DNA of 49,168 nucleotides from Clostridia bacterium (GCA_017625035.1 JAGALX010000001.1:1-49168), one strand, 5' to 3'. Positions 1-8,784 are shown, numbered from the stretch's first letter. The notes: generated from the letters alone by a model not told the origin. A program made the numbers and translations.

Positions 1-120
1 ACATTTATAAGGACAATTAATTATAATTCAATTCTATATTTTACTATGCCAAATTATTATTTTGATTTGGTCTATTTTTGTTTCTATCTATATTTAAGCT
101 ATCTTTTTTTATTTTGTATG

Positions 121-142
121 ACTTTCCTATTATATAAAAAAG
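121..142 (+). repeat. Copy 1 of a dispersed 22-bp motif (core TTTCCTATTATATAAAA)
   Basis: This 22-bp stretch is identical to 4043-4064. Its 17-bp core also occurs at 16618-16634 and, inverted, at 16568-16584. Read on the minus strand it follows a hairpin and contributes the T-tract, then continues into ATATAATAGGAAAGT. The same arrangement follows fmt. Confidence 0.8.
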
Positions 143-157
143 CGGAATAAATTCCGC
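136..157 (-). terminator. Intrinsic terminator (minus-strand reading)
   Basis: GCGGAA/TTCCGC pair at 142-147 and 152-157 with a TAAA loop. On the minus strand the hairpin is followed by TTTTTT. No intact minus-strand gene lies just upstream. It may once have served a gene displaced by the insertion at 235-1670, or it may be part of the element's end. Confidence 0.6.
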
Positions 158-234
158 CCTTTGGAGCTCTACAATTTAGGGCTCTCTTCTTTTGTTTTTA
201 TTTCACTTCTGTTATTATATATTTGGAGGTTTAT

Positions 235-1386
235 ATGTCCGAATTTACAATAAAACAGATATTTAATGATCATTGGGATAATTTTATTATTAGAAATACA
301 GAATTGGATATTAGACAAGTCGTATTTGATGAAGTTGAAAAAATAATTAATTGTGGCAATCCAAATTATGGATATGCACTATATGTTTGTGACCATTGCA
401 AAAAATTTGTAAAGGTTCCCTTTAGATGTAAATCCAGATTTTGTAACACTTGTGGTGTAAGATACGCTCAAGACAGGGCCTTTTCTATGACAAAAAAATC
501 CATTCGTTGCAAACACAGACATATTGTTTTTACAATGTCTGATAAATTATGGCCTTATTTTCAAAAATACAGATATCTTTTAGATGGTTTATTTGAAGCA
601 GCATCTTTATCTGTATTATCATGGTTTTCTGAATTAAATAAATCTCAGAACTTTACTCCCGGAATAATGTGCACTTTACATACTTTTGGCAGAGACTTAA
701 AATGGAATCCACACATACATATGCTGTGTACAGAAGGTGGTGCCGGAAATACAGAAGTATTCAGAATTATAAAACATATAAACTTCAAAGCACTTCGTTT
801 TAGGTGGCAAAAATTACTTCTTGATTATTTACAAAAAAATTTACCCAAAGAAGAGCTTATTAAATTTAAACATCTCAAAAATCAAATTTATAAAGAATAT
901 GATAATGGTTTTTATGTCTATGCAAAACCAGATAATATTTCTTCAATAAACCAAACCATAAATTACGTAGTTCGATACACTGGCAGACCAGCAATGGCTC
1001 AATCAAGAATTATTGCTTATGATGGATCGTACGTAACTTATTATTACGAACGTCATGAGGATGGTAAACGCATAGAAGAAAAAGTGCATGCATATGAATT
1101 TATAAAAAAATTAATAATGCACATTCCAAATAAAAACTTTAAAGTAGTTAGATATTATGGTATTTATGCAAAAACACACAAACATGCGGACAAAATTTTT
1201 AAATTATTAAACAAAAATCAAATTGAAATACGTAATCAATTACGAAAATGGAATCTTTCAATAGAGCTTTCTTTTGGATATGATCCAACAATATGCGATT
1301 GTGGTGGTAACTTAATATTCTTCGAATTAAAAATAAAAGACCCAGAGATATTGAAATCCCCCCGCCTCCCATTATATAATCTATAG
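235..1386 (+). CDS. IS91-type (HUH, Y2-like) transposase
   Basis: Transposase of the zinc-binding/Y2_Tnp type, which moves DNA by single-strand HUH chemistry. What is seen: an N-terminal zinc-ribbon-like region with CDHC and, after a basic stretch, CNTCG; then an HUH-like motif WNPHIHML after GRDLK; then YVVRYTGRPA with a candidate catalytic tyrosine. The start chosen is ATG 235, because GGAGG at 225-229 sits at the right distance; an in-frame TTG at 223 lies too close to that site. The length of 383 residues is normal for compact IS91-like enzymes. It is the only clear transposase in the window and is on the opposite strand to nearly all housekeeping genes. Such elements make no target-site duplication, so the ends cannot be fixed from this sequence alone. 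Confidence 0.85.
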   Translation: MSEFTIKQIFNDHWDNFIIRNTELDIRQVVFDEVEKIINCGNPNYGYALYVCDHCKKFVKVPFRCKSRFCNTCGVRYAQDRAFSMTKKSIRCKHRHIVFTMSDKLWPYFQKYRYLLDGLFEAASLSVLSWFSELNKSQNFTPGIMCTLHTFGRDLKWNPHIHMLCTEGGAGNTEVFRIIKHINFKALRFRWQKLLLDYLQKNLPKEELIKFKHLKNQIYKEYDNGFYVYAKPDNISSINQTINYVVRYTGRPAMAQSRIIAYDGSYVTYYYERHEDGKRIEEKVHAYEFIKKLIMHIPNKNFKVVRYYGIYAKTHKHADKIFKLLNKNQIEIRNQLRKWNLSIELSFGYDPTICDCGGNLIFFELKIKDPEILKSPRLPLYNL

Positions 1387-1399
1387 TGTGGTAAAAAAA

Positions 1400-1669
1400 A
1401 TGAGTAAAAAGAAACATAATAATAAGATGAATTATCCGTTTTCAAACGAAATAAAACAATTAAAAGAAGAATATAAAAAAATGATTGATGCAATGCCAGA
1501 TAATGAATTTATAGAATATATGCATTTCATATCTGGTATAGAAGAAATGACAGACACTGATTATGAAGAAATGTGGACTGAAGACGAAGGCTAGGAAGAT
1601 GAAGCAGCAAAATTTTATGGATATGATGGTAATGATGAACCACTTGATGATGAAGATTTGCCATTTTAA
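1400..1669 (+). pseudogene. Small acidic IS-linked protein with an internal TAG
   Basis: A short gene 13 bp after the transposase stop, probably cotranscribed. The first part (MSKKKHNNKMNYPF...) is basic then acidic and ends at TAG 1592-1594. The same frame continues without interruption as EDEAAKFYGYDG..., ending EPLDDEDLPF at TAA 1667-1669. The acidic composition on both sides of the TAG suggests one original protein of about 89 residues broken by a nonsense change, rather than chance coding. TAG is used as a normal stop here (transposase, divIVA), so recoding is unlikely. A GTG at 1388 could extend the N-terminus by four codons. Function unknown; it looks like an accessory protein of the insertion element. 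Confidence 0.6.
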
Positions 1670-2029
1670 TAAACTTATCTCTTTTTTATGTTTGTGATTT
1701 TTAGGGTATTTAGCATATTGTCCTGAAACATCTAATCCCATACAGAAACTACATCTATAAATAAAACCATCTTGAATTAGTTTGTTTTTAATCTTGTTAT
1801 AAATATACTTATCATCAAAGTTTTTAACAAACTCGTTTTTCTTTTGGAACTTTTCATATTGATTTTTATAATAATCTATTTGTTTTTGTTTCTTTTTTTC
1901 TTCATCTAATTTTTTAAGGTAGTTACCAATTTTCTTTTCAAGCATTATTTGTAAATACTCATCATCAGCATTTAAAGTAATAGTTCTATCATTTAAACCT
2001 AACATATTTAAAATATCTTTATCTTTCAT
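1460..2029 (-). pseudogene. Truncated mobile-element protein with a 3' end replaced by IS DNA
   Basis: Not recognised. Residues 1-120 look like real protein: a charged, Lys/Glu-rich helical stretch (about 25-75), then YRCSFCMGLD with a CxxC pair at 93/96 and a His/Lys-rich segment. Beyond about residue 120 the frame runs antisense through the small plus-strand gene at 1400-1669 and becomes hydrophobic and Ile/Phe-rich, which is typical of antisense reading. The natural 3' end has probably been lost to the IS91-type insertion, whose right edge would lie near 1670. The start ATG 2029 overlaps the end of the upstream excisionase-like gene by 11 bp, so the two were translationally coupled. Probably a remnant of an older integrated element. 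Confidence 0.55.
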
Positions 2030-2192
2030 ATCTCACACTATCAAGATAACTATTTAAGTCTTGTTCCTTAACAATATATTGTCTTCCCACCTTATAAGCA
2101 ATTATTCTTTTTTCTCTTATCATTTTTCTAATGAATTGAATTGGCGTTTTTAATAGTAAACTTATTTCTTTTGTTGTGAAATAATATTCCAT
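2019..2192 (-). CDS. Excisionase-like helix-turn-helix protein (57 aa)
   Basis: A 57-residue protein starting MEYYFTTKEISLLLKTP and containing IAYKVGRQYIVKEQDL. This is the pattern of MerR-like/excisionase HTH_17 DNA-binding domains: a TTKEIA-type helix, then a basic helix, then a YKVGRxYxxxxxDLxxYL wing. Such proteins direct excision of integrated elements or act as small regulators. AAGGAG lies just upstream of ATG 2192. The stop (TAA 2021-2019) overlaps the start of the next gene. No integrase is present in the window, so it is an orphan or part of a decayed island. Confidence 0.75.
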   Translation of the reverse strand: MEYYFTTKEISLLLKTPIQFIRKMIREKRIIAYKVGRQYIVKEQDLNSYLDSVRYER

Positions 2193-2562
2193 ATATTTAT
2201 CACTCTCCTTATATATTTAGTAGAGTAATAAAGGAAATAATCAAATAATAGCAATATATTATATAAATAGTGCTATATAGTGAAAGTCATTGATTTCATC
2301 AATTATAATTCAAACTTAAACAACCTATTTTTAAGCATTTTAAGGTTGTTTTCTGTTAAGTTTATTATTGATTAGTATAAATAGATTATCAAATCTAAAT
2401 CGAACAGAAATAACCTTTAAAATTGATTTTATAAGGTTATGGGGTTGGGTTTAGTATAAAAAGATATTTACTCATTAAAAAAGGAGCATTGCTCCTAATT
2501 AAATCTACCCAAATGAAAAGTGGTTTCCCACTTTAATTATTTTTATAGACAAATTGTAATTG
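2193..2562. other. Non-coding stretch with hairpins upstream of the excisionase-like gene
   Basis: No gene seen. It holds two related hairpins: AAACAACCT 2318-2326 with AGGTTGTTT 2343-2351, and ATAACCTT 2410-2417 with AAGGTTAT 2433-2440. The direct repeat TTAGTATAAA lies at 2372-2381 and 2451-2460. A GGAGCATTGCTCC palindrome is at 2483-2495. Such a cluster next to an Xis-like gene could be an attachment or regulatory region; this is inference. Confidence 0.4.
2517..2534 (-). terminator. Hairpin after the transglutaminase-GNAT gene
   Basis: AAAGTGG 2517-2523 pairs with CCACTTT 2528-2534 around a 4-nt loop, about 30 bp past the stop codon of the gene at 2563-3513. The minus-strand T-tract is short (TTTTCATTT), so it is a modest terminator. 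Confidence 0.5.
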
Positions 2563-3513
2563 TTATTTAGAATATTCCATATAATATCTTGTATCTGTTT
2601 CTTCCTTAATTTTAAAACCTAATTTCTTATATAAATTAACAGCTTTAATATTGTTTTTATATACCCAAAGATATATATTTTCATCAGAGTTAAGAACATA
2701 ATTCTTAATTATTGAAGACCCAAAACCTTTGTTTCTATATTCTTTATCAATAAAAATTTCATCCAATAATAAACCATTATCTATTTTTCTAATCAAAATA
2801 CTCCCTATGATTTTTTTATTATAAACTATATTTTTATACTCTTTTATTAAGGTAGGTACACTTTCACATATATAATTATCTATTTTTACCATTTCTTCTT
2901 CTGATAAAGTTTTAGCATACTCAACAATTGTTTTTAATTTATAATATTTTATTCTTTCCAAATCATCAAGTGTAGCATTTTCAATTTTAAAATTAAACAC
3001 CTCTTTTTGCGTAAAAATATAATTATAAAATTCATCACATGAAATATTATAATTTGGCTTATTATATTTATGTATATGAACATCTGAACCTTTTTCAACT
3101 TCATTTTCTCTACTTTTAACAAATTTTATTTCAACATCATTTAATAAATCATTTAAATTATTGTATTCATGTATACCTTTTTCATCAAACCATGAGTGTT
3201 CAAACCAATAAACGTTATCATTCATATAAAACACAAGAAAAGTATGAGATGGTAAATTATTTTTATCATCTATATAAATAAAATATGTTTCATTTTTGAT
3301 ATTATTTTCTTCAAATAATTTTCTTTCCAATTCCACTTGGTCCCAACAAACGCCAACTTTTTTATTTAATAATTCTTCTGGTGACATTAAATAATATACT
3401 TTATTAAATGTATATTCGACTTCTATATTATTGAAAATATTATTACCATTACTATCTAAAAAACCATATTCTATTTGTTTCATTACATCCATTATTTTTT
3501 GAACATTATCCAT
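2563..3513 (-). CDS. Transglutaminase-like/GNAT acetyltransferase fusion
   Basis: Two domains in 316 residues. Residues about 30-125 resemble a transglutaminase-like cysteine enzyme: GVCWDQ (Cys56), SHTFLVFY (His90) and WFEHSW (acidic Glu105) give a plausible Cys-His-acid triad. Residues about 170-315 form a GNAT N-acetyltransferase, with GLLLDEIFIDKEYRNKGFG (the beta-4/acetyl-CoA loop motif) and a late NLYKKLGFK motif. GNAT enzymes transfer acetyl from acetyl-CoA; the substrate here is unknown. Start ATG 3513 has AGGAG about 8 bp upstream. It is a lone gene with its own downstream hairpin, in the accessory left end. Single-domain GNATs are common; this pairing is less so. Confidence 0.75.
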   Translation of the reverse strand: MDNVQKIMDVMKQIEYGFLDSNGNNIFNNIEVEYTFNKVYYLMSPEELLNKKVGVCWDQVELERKLFEENNIKNETYFIYIDDKNNLPSHTFLVFYMNDNVYWFEHSWFDEKGIHEYNNLNDLLNDVEIKFVKSRENEVEKGSDVHIHKYNKPNYNISCDEFYNYIFTQKEVFNFKIENATLDDLERIKYYKLKTIVEYAKTLSEEEMVKIDNYICESVPTLIKEYKNIVYNKKIIGSILIRKIDNGLLLDEIFIDKEYRNKGFGSSIIKNYVLNSDENIYLWVYKNNIKAVNLYKKLGFKIKEETDTRYYMEYSK

Positions 3514-3540
3514 TACGTATCTCCTTTATCTTTTGACTAA

Positions 3541-3987
3541 ACTTCAAATAGATTAAAATCTATTCATTATAAATATACATTTAAAATCACTATTTACTAT
3601 CTAAAATAATTATACCACAAAATAAGTTTGTTTCTGCAACAAAAATTATTTATATGAGTATTTATATCTATTATTGTAATGGTTATTTTTTAACAAAATA
3701 ATATTCTGTTAAAATTAAGACTTTACAAAAGGTACATAATATAAATTATAATATTATTACTATATATAATAAGAATATTATATATTCCTTATGAAAAGAA
3801 AATAATACTTTTAATATATTATACTTGTATTACATAAGTTAAGTATTTTAATATATCTAAGTTCTATTATATTTAAGGTATATATTATTTATTAAATATA
3901 ATTATTATATATATTTTATTTAATATACTTAATAGTATTTAACTAATAAAGAAAATACAATTTATATAAATATATAAAATATATTTT
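3541..3987. other. Very AT-rich intergenic stretch
   Basis: About 450 bp of extremely AT-rich sequence with no open reading frame that has a ribosome site, and no recognised RNA gene. It ends in a plus-strand terminator, so an untranslated plus-strand transcript is possible, but nothing else supports one. Confidence 0.5.
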
Positions 3988-4015
3988 TGAGGCTCTTTTG
4001 TCGAGCCTCATTTTT
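3988..4015 (+). terminator. Strong intrinsic terminator
   Basis: TGAGGCTC 3988-3995 pairs with GAGCCTCA 4003-4010, followed by TTTTT on the plus strand. No plus-strand gene precedes it within 2 kb, so the transcript it ends is unidentified. The minus-strand tail (AAAAATAT reading) is weak. Confidence 0.75.
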
Positions 4016-4042
4016 ATGTGTATTTTTTCTTTCAAAAATCGA

Positions 4043-4064
4043 ACTTTCCTATTATATAAAAAAG
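4043..4064 (+). repeat. Copy 2 of the dispersed 22-bp motif
   Basis: Identical over 22 bp to 121-142. On the minus strand it follows directly on the fmt terminator hairpin and includes its T-tract, then ATATAATAGGAAAGTT. Confidence 0.8.
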
Positions 4065-4087
4065 AAGAAATTTAAAATCTCTTCTTT
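4061..4087 (-). terminator. Terminator of the priA-def-fmt group
   Basis: Imperfect hairpin: a 13-nt arm at 4075-4087 pairs with 4061-4073, followed on the minus strand by a T-run. It sits a few bases past the fmt stop codon. Confidence 0.65.
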
Positions 4088-4094
4088 CCATTTA

Positions 4095-5078
4095 TTATTC
4101 AAAATAAAGTCCAGCCACCAAAGAATTTCCTCTTAAAAATTCCTCTGAAGTCATTCTTTTAGCATTTTCCCCTTGTATTTCAATAACTTTAATATTTCCT
4201 TCTTTAGATTTAATATAAAGACCTGTTTTACTATCAGAAAATAAAATTGTTCCTTCTGGTAAATCTAAAAATCTATCTTCAAATTCTTGTAATTCTGGAA
4301 ACATTTCTAATATTTGCTTATCAGAATATATTTCAACTTTCCAAAACTTAATTTTTTTACCTTCATAAAAAGAATAAGCTCCCATTATTGGATTTAAGCC
4401 TCTTACTAAATTTTTAATTTCTGTAGCAGTTTTGTTTTCCCAATCTATTCTTGCCATTTCTTTATTAAGCATTGGAGCCATAGAAAAATCGTCTCCTTGT
4501 TTTTCTCTTGGAGCTGTTCCATCTTCTATTTTTGATATGGTTTCTACTAATAATTCTCCTCCGATTTTTGAAAGTCTATCCCAAAGTTCTCCTGTTGTTT
4601 CATCATCACCAATTTGAACTTCTCTTTTCAAAATCATATCTCCCATATCCATTCCAATATCCATATACATTGTTGTTATTCCAGTAACTTTATCTCCATT
4701 TATAACTGCCCATTGAATTGGAGCTGCTCCTCTATATTTTGGAAGTAGTGATCCATGAACATTTATAGAGCCAAATTTTGGAATATTTAAAATCTCTTTT
4801 GGTAAAATTTTTCCATAAGCAACAACACAAATTAAATCTGGATTAATTTCTTTTATTTCATTTATAAATTCTTCATTTTTTCTTACTTTTTCTGGTTGAT
4901 ATATTTTTATATTTTTTTCTAAAGCATATTCTTTTACAGGTGAAGCAATCATTTTCATGCCTCTTCCTTTTGGCTTATCTGGGTTTGTTACAACAGCTAT
5001 AATTTCGTGTCCTGCTTCATATATGCTCTTTAGTGATTCTACTGCAAAATCTGGTGTTCCCATAAATAAAATTTTCAA
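4095..5078 (-). CDS. fmt: Methionyl-tRNA formyltransferase
   Basis: Formylates the amino group of Met-tRNA(fMet) using 10-formyl-tetrahydrofolate, for translation initiation in the cytoplasm. It begins MKILFMGTPDFAVESL, the family's nucleotide-fold start, and contains NVHGSLLPKYRGAAPIQWAVINGD, which carries the catalytic Asn-His and formyl-binding loop, then GITTMYMDIGMDMGD. The 327 residues match full-length Fmt, with a C-terminal OB-like domain. The start codon is TTG 5078, with AGGAGGT 8 bp upstream; the homology also begins there, not at the ATG five codons inside. It lies 27 bp after def, the functional partner that removes the formyl group. Both follow priA, a common Firmicute order. 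Confidence 0.97.
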   Translation of the reverse strand: MKILFMGTPDFAVESLKSIYEAGHEIIAVVTNPDKPKGRGMKMIASPVKEYALEKNIKIYQPEKVRKNEEFINEIKEINPDLICVVAYGKILPKEILNIPKFGSINVHGSLLPKYRGAAPIQWAVINGDKVTGITTMYMDIGMDMGDMILKREVQIGDDETTGELWDRLSKIGGELLVETISKIEDGTAPREKQGDDFSMAPMLNKEMARIDWENKTATEIKNLVRGLNPIMGAYSFYEGKKIKFWKVEIYSDKQILEMFPELQEFEDRFLDLPEGTILFSDSKTGLYIKSKEGNIKVIEIQGENAKRMTSEEFLRGNSLVAGLYFE

Positions 5079-5105
5079 ATAAAACTACCTCCTATTCTTA
5101 CTTTT

Positions 5106-5573
5106 CTATTTTACAACTTCTAAGGTTCCTGGAATTATTTTATCCATAAATAAAATTCCTTCTAGATGATCTAATTCATGTGATATTGCTTGTGCAAGTA
5201 AGCCTTTTCCTTTTAGTTTGTATTCTTTGCCATCTCTGTCTAGAGCTTTTACTATTATTTCTGCTGGTCTTATTACTTTTGCAAATTTGTTTGGAAAGCT
5301 TAGACAACCTTCGTCTACTTCTTGCTCTCCTTTTTCTTTTATTATTTCAGGATTTATTAAAACATATGGACCTTTGTCATCATATAAATCTATTACTACA
5401 ACTCTTTTTAATACACCTACTTGTGGAGCTGCAAGTCCCACTCCGTCTTTTTGATGCATTGTTTCTATCATGTCATCTACAAGTTCTCTTATTTTGTCAT
5501 CTACTACTTCTACTTTTTTTGATTTTTTTCTTAGGATTTCATCTGTATCTAGTCTTACATTTCTTATTGCCAT
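5106..5573 (-). CDS. def: Peptide deformylase
   Basis: Metal-dependent enzyme that removes the N-formyl group from nascent proteins. All three signature motifs are present: GVGLAAPQVG (motif 1), EGCLSFP (motif 2, metal-binding Cys) and QAISHELDHLEGILF (motif 3, the HExxH-type pattern as HELDH). The length of 155 residues is typical of the short deformylase type. ATG 5573 follows an AAGGAAG site. The gene sits between priA (73 bp upstream) and fmt, consistent with one priA-def-fmt transcript. Confidence 0.97.
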   Translation of the reverse strand: MAIRNVRLDTDEILRKKSKKVEVVDDKIRELVDDMIETMHQKDGVGLAAPQVGVLKRVVVIDLYDDKGPYVLINPEIIKEKGEQEVDEGCLSFPNKFAKVIRPAEIIVKALDRDGKEYKLKGKGLLAQAISHELDHLEGILFMDKIIPGTLEVVK

Positions 5574-5646
5574 TTTAATCTTCCTTTCTTTTTTGAACTC
5601 CGCGAGTGTTTTGACGTAAATTTTTTTCGTGCCCTTTGGTTATTGG

Positions 5647-7893
5647 TTACATCATATTTGTAGGATTAATATCTATTACAGTTTTTACGTTTTTGATATT
5701 TTTATTCTTTAGCTCTTCTATGCTTCTGTTTAACGCATCTATAATTTCGTCATCAAATTTACATTTTATTATGATTCGCCATCTTATTTTATTTTTTATT
5801 TTATCTATTGGAGCAGGAACTGGTTTGTATAATATTATTTTTAGTTTTTCTTTTATTATTTTTTCCTTTAAACTCATATAAATAAATTTTGCTGATTCTA
5901 TTACATTAATTTCATTCTCAGAGCTAAAACCAATTAGAATTATATCACAAAAAGGTGGATATTTCAATTGTTTCCTTATCATTATCTCTGTTTGATAAAA
6001 TAATTTAAAATCTTGTTTTTTAGAAAACTCTATACTTAAGTTATCTGGATTATATGTTTGAATAATAACATTTCCTTTATTATTTTCTCTTCCTGCTCTT
6101 CCAGCTACTTGAGTTAATATTTGAAATGTTCTTTCATTTGCTCTGTAATCCTCTATATTTAAACTTCCATCTGCAAATATTACACCTACAAGTGTTACAT
6201 TTGGAAAATGGTGACCTTTTACTACCATTTGCGTTCCTATTAAAATATCTATATTTTCATTTTTAAATTTATTTAAAATATCTTCATGTGAATTCTTTTT
6301 GCTAACTGTATCGACATCCATTCTTATTGTTTTTGCTGACGGGAAAATTTTATTTATTTCTTCTTCTAATTTTTGTGTCCCGCTTCCTGAATATTGAATA
6401 TTTTTACTTTTGCAATCAGGACAATATCCTACTGGCAAAGTTTCATATCCACAATAATGACACTTTAATTTATTTTCTTTGCTGTGATATGTTAATGCAA
6501 TATTACAGTGCTTACATTTGGCAACATATCCACAATCTCTACACAAAATAAATGTAGAATATCCTCTTCTATTTAAAAATAATATTGTTTGTTTTTTATC
6601 TTGTAAATTTTGTTTTATATTATCATATAATTTCATGCTAATTGAACTTCTATTTCCATTTGCAAGTTCTCTTCTCATATCTACAATATTTATATTTGGA
6701 AGACTTGCATTATTTGCTCTTTTTGTTAGCTCTAATAATTCAATTTCTCCAATTGTTGCTTTATAATATGTATCCATATCAGGTGTTGCACTTCCATATA
6801 CAATTGGAATACTATATTCTTTTGCTAAATATCTTGAAACATCTTTTACATTATATCTTGGGGTCATTTCAGATTTGTATGAGCTGTCATGTTCTTCATC
6901 AATTATAATAAGTCCTAAATCATTTATTGGAGCAAATATTGCAGAACGAGCTCCTATTACAATTTTGGCTTCACCATTTTTAATTTTGTACCATTGATCA
7001 TATCTTTCTCCAACAGATAATTTACTATGTAATATTGCAATTTTTTTTTGTCCAAATCTTGCAATAAATCTATCTACAGTTTGAGGTGTTAAAGAAATTT
7101 CTGGAACAAGCATTACACTTGTTTTCCCCATACTTAAAACTTTTTCTATTAATTGTAAATACACTTCTGTTTTTCCAGAACCTGTAACTCCAAATAATAA
7201 AAATTCAGAATTCATAATATCATCTATAGAATCTTCTACTGCTTTATATGCAGCTTGTTGTTCTTCTGTTAAAACTAATTTTTGATTACTAGTAATTACT
7301 TTGTGCATAAATGGATTTCTTTCTACTGCTTGTTCATAAAATTCTATATATCTATTTTTTTCTAAAGTTTTTAAAATTGCAGTACTTACATCTGAAAGCT
7401 CTTCTAAATCTTTTGAAGATATTTCATTATTATTACATAAAAATCTTAGTGCTCTTATTTGCTTTTCTGATTTTAATTTTTTATTTTCTATATCAAATTC
7501 AATTTCTTCTGATGTTTTTAAACATCTTACAAATCTTAATGTTTTTTCTTTTGCTCTATTTTCTAAATTGTTTGTTCCAGTTCCCGGTGGTAACATTAAT
7601 TTTATACAATCTGAAACATTACAAAAATACCTTTTTGCCATCCATTTAGCAAGTTTGATTTTAGGTTCATCAATAAAATCACGTTCTTCTACCTTTGAAA
7701 TAGGTTTTGCTTCAAATTCTGATTTTTCTTTTATATTCACAACAAAACCTTCTTTTAGCTTTTTTATATTTCCAAATTTTACAAAAACTCTACTTCCAAT
7801 TGTTATTTTATCTTCTAGCTCAAATGGAATACTATAATCAAAAGTTCTGTCTAGATTTTTAACACTACTATTCATTATAATTTCTGCAATCAT
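5647..7893 (-). CDS. priA: Primosomal protein N' (replication restart helicase)
   Basis: 3'-5' superfamily 2 helicase that recognises stalled forks and reloads the replisome. Visible: a Walker A GVTGSGKTEVYLQ, a DEEHDSSYK helicase motif II, a GSATPD motif III, and the zinc-binding insert with paired Cys (CRDCGYVAKCKHC...CHYCG...CPDC) typical of PriA. GTQMVVKGHHFPNVTLVGV and QVAGRAGRE are helicase motifs V and VI. The 748 residues are normal. ATG 7893 has AAGGAG seven bases upstream. First gene of priA-def-fmt; a terminator at 7936-7967 separates it from the Fic gene. Confidence 0.97.
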   Translation of the reverse strand: MIAEIIMNSSVKNLDRTFDYSIPFELEDKITIGSRVFVKFGNIKKLKEGFVVNIKEKSEFEAKPISKVEERDFIDEPKIKLAKWMAKRYFCNVSDCIKLMLPPGTGTNNLENRAKEKTLRFVRCLKTSEEIEFDIENKKLKSEKQIRALRFLCNNNEISSKDLEELSDVSTAILKTLEKNRYIEFYEQAVERNPFMHKVITSNQKLVLTEEQQAAYKAVEDSIDDIMNSEFLLFGVTGSGKTEVYLQLIEKVLSMGKTSVMLVPEISLTPQTVDRFIARFGQKKIAILHSKLSVGERYDQWYKIKNGEAKIVIGARSAIFAPINDLGLIIIDEEHDSSYKSEMTPRYNVKDVSRYLAKEYSIPIVYGSATPDMDTYYKATIGEIELLELTKRANNASLPNINIVDMRRELANGNRSSISMKLYDNIKQNLQDKKQTILFLNRRGYSTFILCRDCGYVAKCKHCNIALTYHSKENKLKCHYCGYETLPVGYCPDCKSKNIQYSGSGTQKLEEEINKIFPSAKTIRMDVDTVSKKNSHEDILNKFKNENIDILIGTQMVVKGHHFPNVTLVGVIFADGSLNIEDYRANERTFQILTQVAGRAGRENNKGNVIIQTYNPDNLSIEFSKKQDFKLFYQTEIMIRKQLKYPPFCDIILIGFSSENEINVIESAKFIYMSLKEKIIKEKLKIILYKPVPAPIDKIKNKIRWRIIIKCKFDDEIIDALNRSIEELKNKNIKNVKTVIDINPTNMM

Positions 7894-7935
7894 TTCAATC
7901 TCCTTTTGCTTATGTTATAGTATCAAAATATGAAA

Positions 7936-7967
7936 AAGAGGTCAATATAAATTTTATATTGCCTCTT
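7936..7967 (-). terminator. Bidirectional terminator between the Fic gene and priA
   Basis: AAGAGGTCAATATAA 7936-7950 pairs with TTTATATTGCCTCTT 7953-7967 (one mismatch). T-runs occur on the minus side (TTTTTC) and, more distantly, on the plus side. Confidence 0.75.
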
Positions 7968-7994
7968 AAAATTTTTTATTGTTTTAATTATTGT

Positions 7995-8023
7995 TGCACA
8001 TTTTTTTACGTCCCCAATGTGCA
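7995..8023 (-). repeat. TGCACATT hairpin, copy 1
   Basis: TGCACATT 7995-8002 and AATGTGCA 8016-8023 form a perfect 8-bp stem. On the minus strand the loop starts GGGGACGTAAA, close to the loop of the plus-strand copy at 14557-14583. Confidence 0.65.
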
Positions 8024-8126
8024 CGTTCTTCTTTGTCAACGACAATTTTTGACATTTTTCCACCTTTGTGTTAACGAAAACTTTATACTTCCTCACTTAC
8101 AACCAATTTATATTTCATATAACTTT

Positions 8127-8784
8127 TTATTCAAATACAATTCCATCAATACAATTTTCGTAAATAAATTGTTTTATCTTTTCATTATTATTTGTGCTAT
8201 AAAACTCAGATAGCAATTCATTAAATTTTTCTAATCGGTTATCTGGAATTTTTATTATTCCACATCCATTTTCTATCATTATTTTATTGGCACATATTGT
8301 ACTAGTTCTTTTATTTCCATCCCAAAACAATTGACTTCTCATTCCATATAGCATATATTCAATTGCTCGTTCTGTTGCATTTTCTATTTTTAATATTTTT
8401 TTAATTTGTTCTTCTACTATATCAATTTTTGGAATATCTGGTATATATTCAGTTCCTGTTATTTGAACATTTCCGTTTTCTTAAACTTCCCCATTCAATA
8501 CTTTCATTTCTTGCTACAAGCTCATTTATTTTACAAATGAAGTTTAAAGTAAATTCAGAAGTTATATTATTTATTAGATATTTCCATGCATCTCTTAAAT
8601 TTAAAATACATTGAATTTCATCTATTTTTAAATTAGGTACATTTACACCATCTAATATTGTTTTAGTTTGAGGGAATGTTACATTTATTCCTTCCATTCT
8701 TGCATTAGTATAAATATTATCTACTAAATTTCTTTTGGCTAAAAATATATTTTGCTCTATTGTTAATTTATATTTATTTTTCAT
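8127..8784 (-). pseudogene. Fic/DOC-family protein, frameshifted
   Basis: Fic proteins transfer AMP or related groups to target proteins. The N-terminal part (8449-8784) reads MKNKYKLTIEQNIFLAKRN... to EWGSLRKR and then goes out of frame. The next frame continues directly as GNVQITGTEYIPDIP and runs to 8127. Removing one A from the AAAA run at 8476-8479 restores a single protein of about 219 residues, normal for this short Fic type. The active-site stretch reads SQLFWDGNKRTS; in HPFxxGN(G/K)R the catalytic His position is Gln here, so the intact protein may also lack AMP-transferase activity. Real mutation, programmed slippage and sequencing error cannot be told apart from this window. Confidence 0.75.

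Noticed and set aside
1592..1594. TAG as a recoded sense codon
   Set aside because: TAG ends the transposase and divIVA normally, so a nonsense mutation is simpler.
5180..5578. Long Leu-rich plus-strand frame
   Set aside because: Antisense to def; composition typical of the complement of a charged, T-rich gene.
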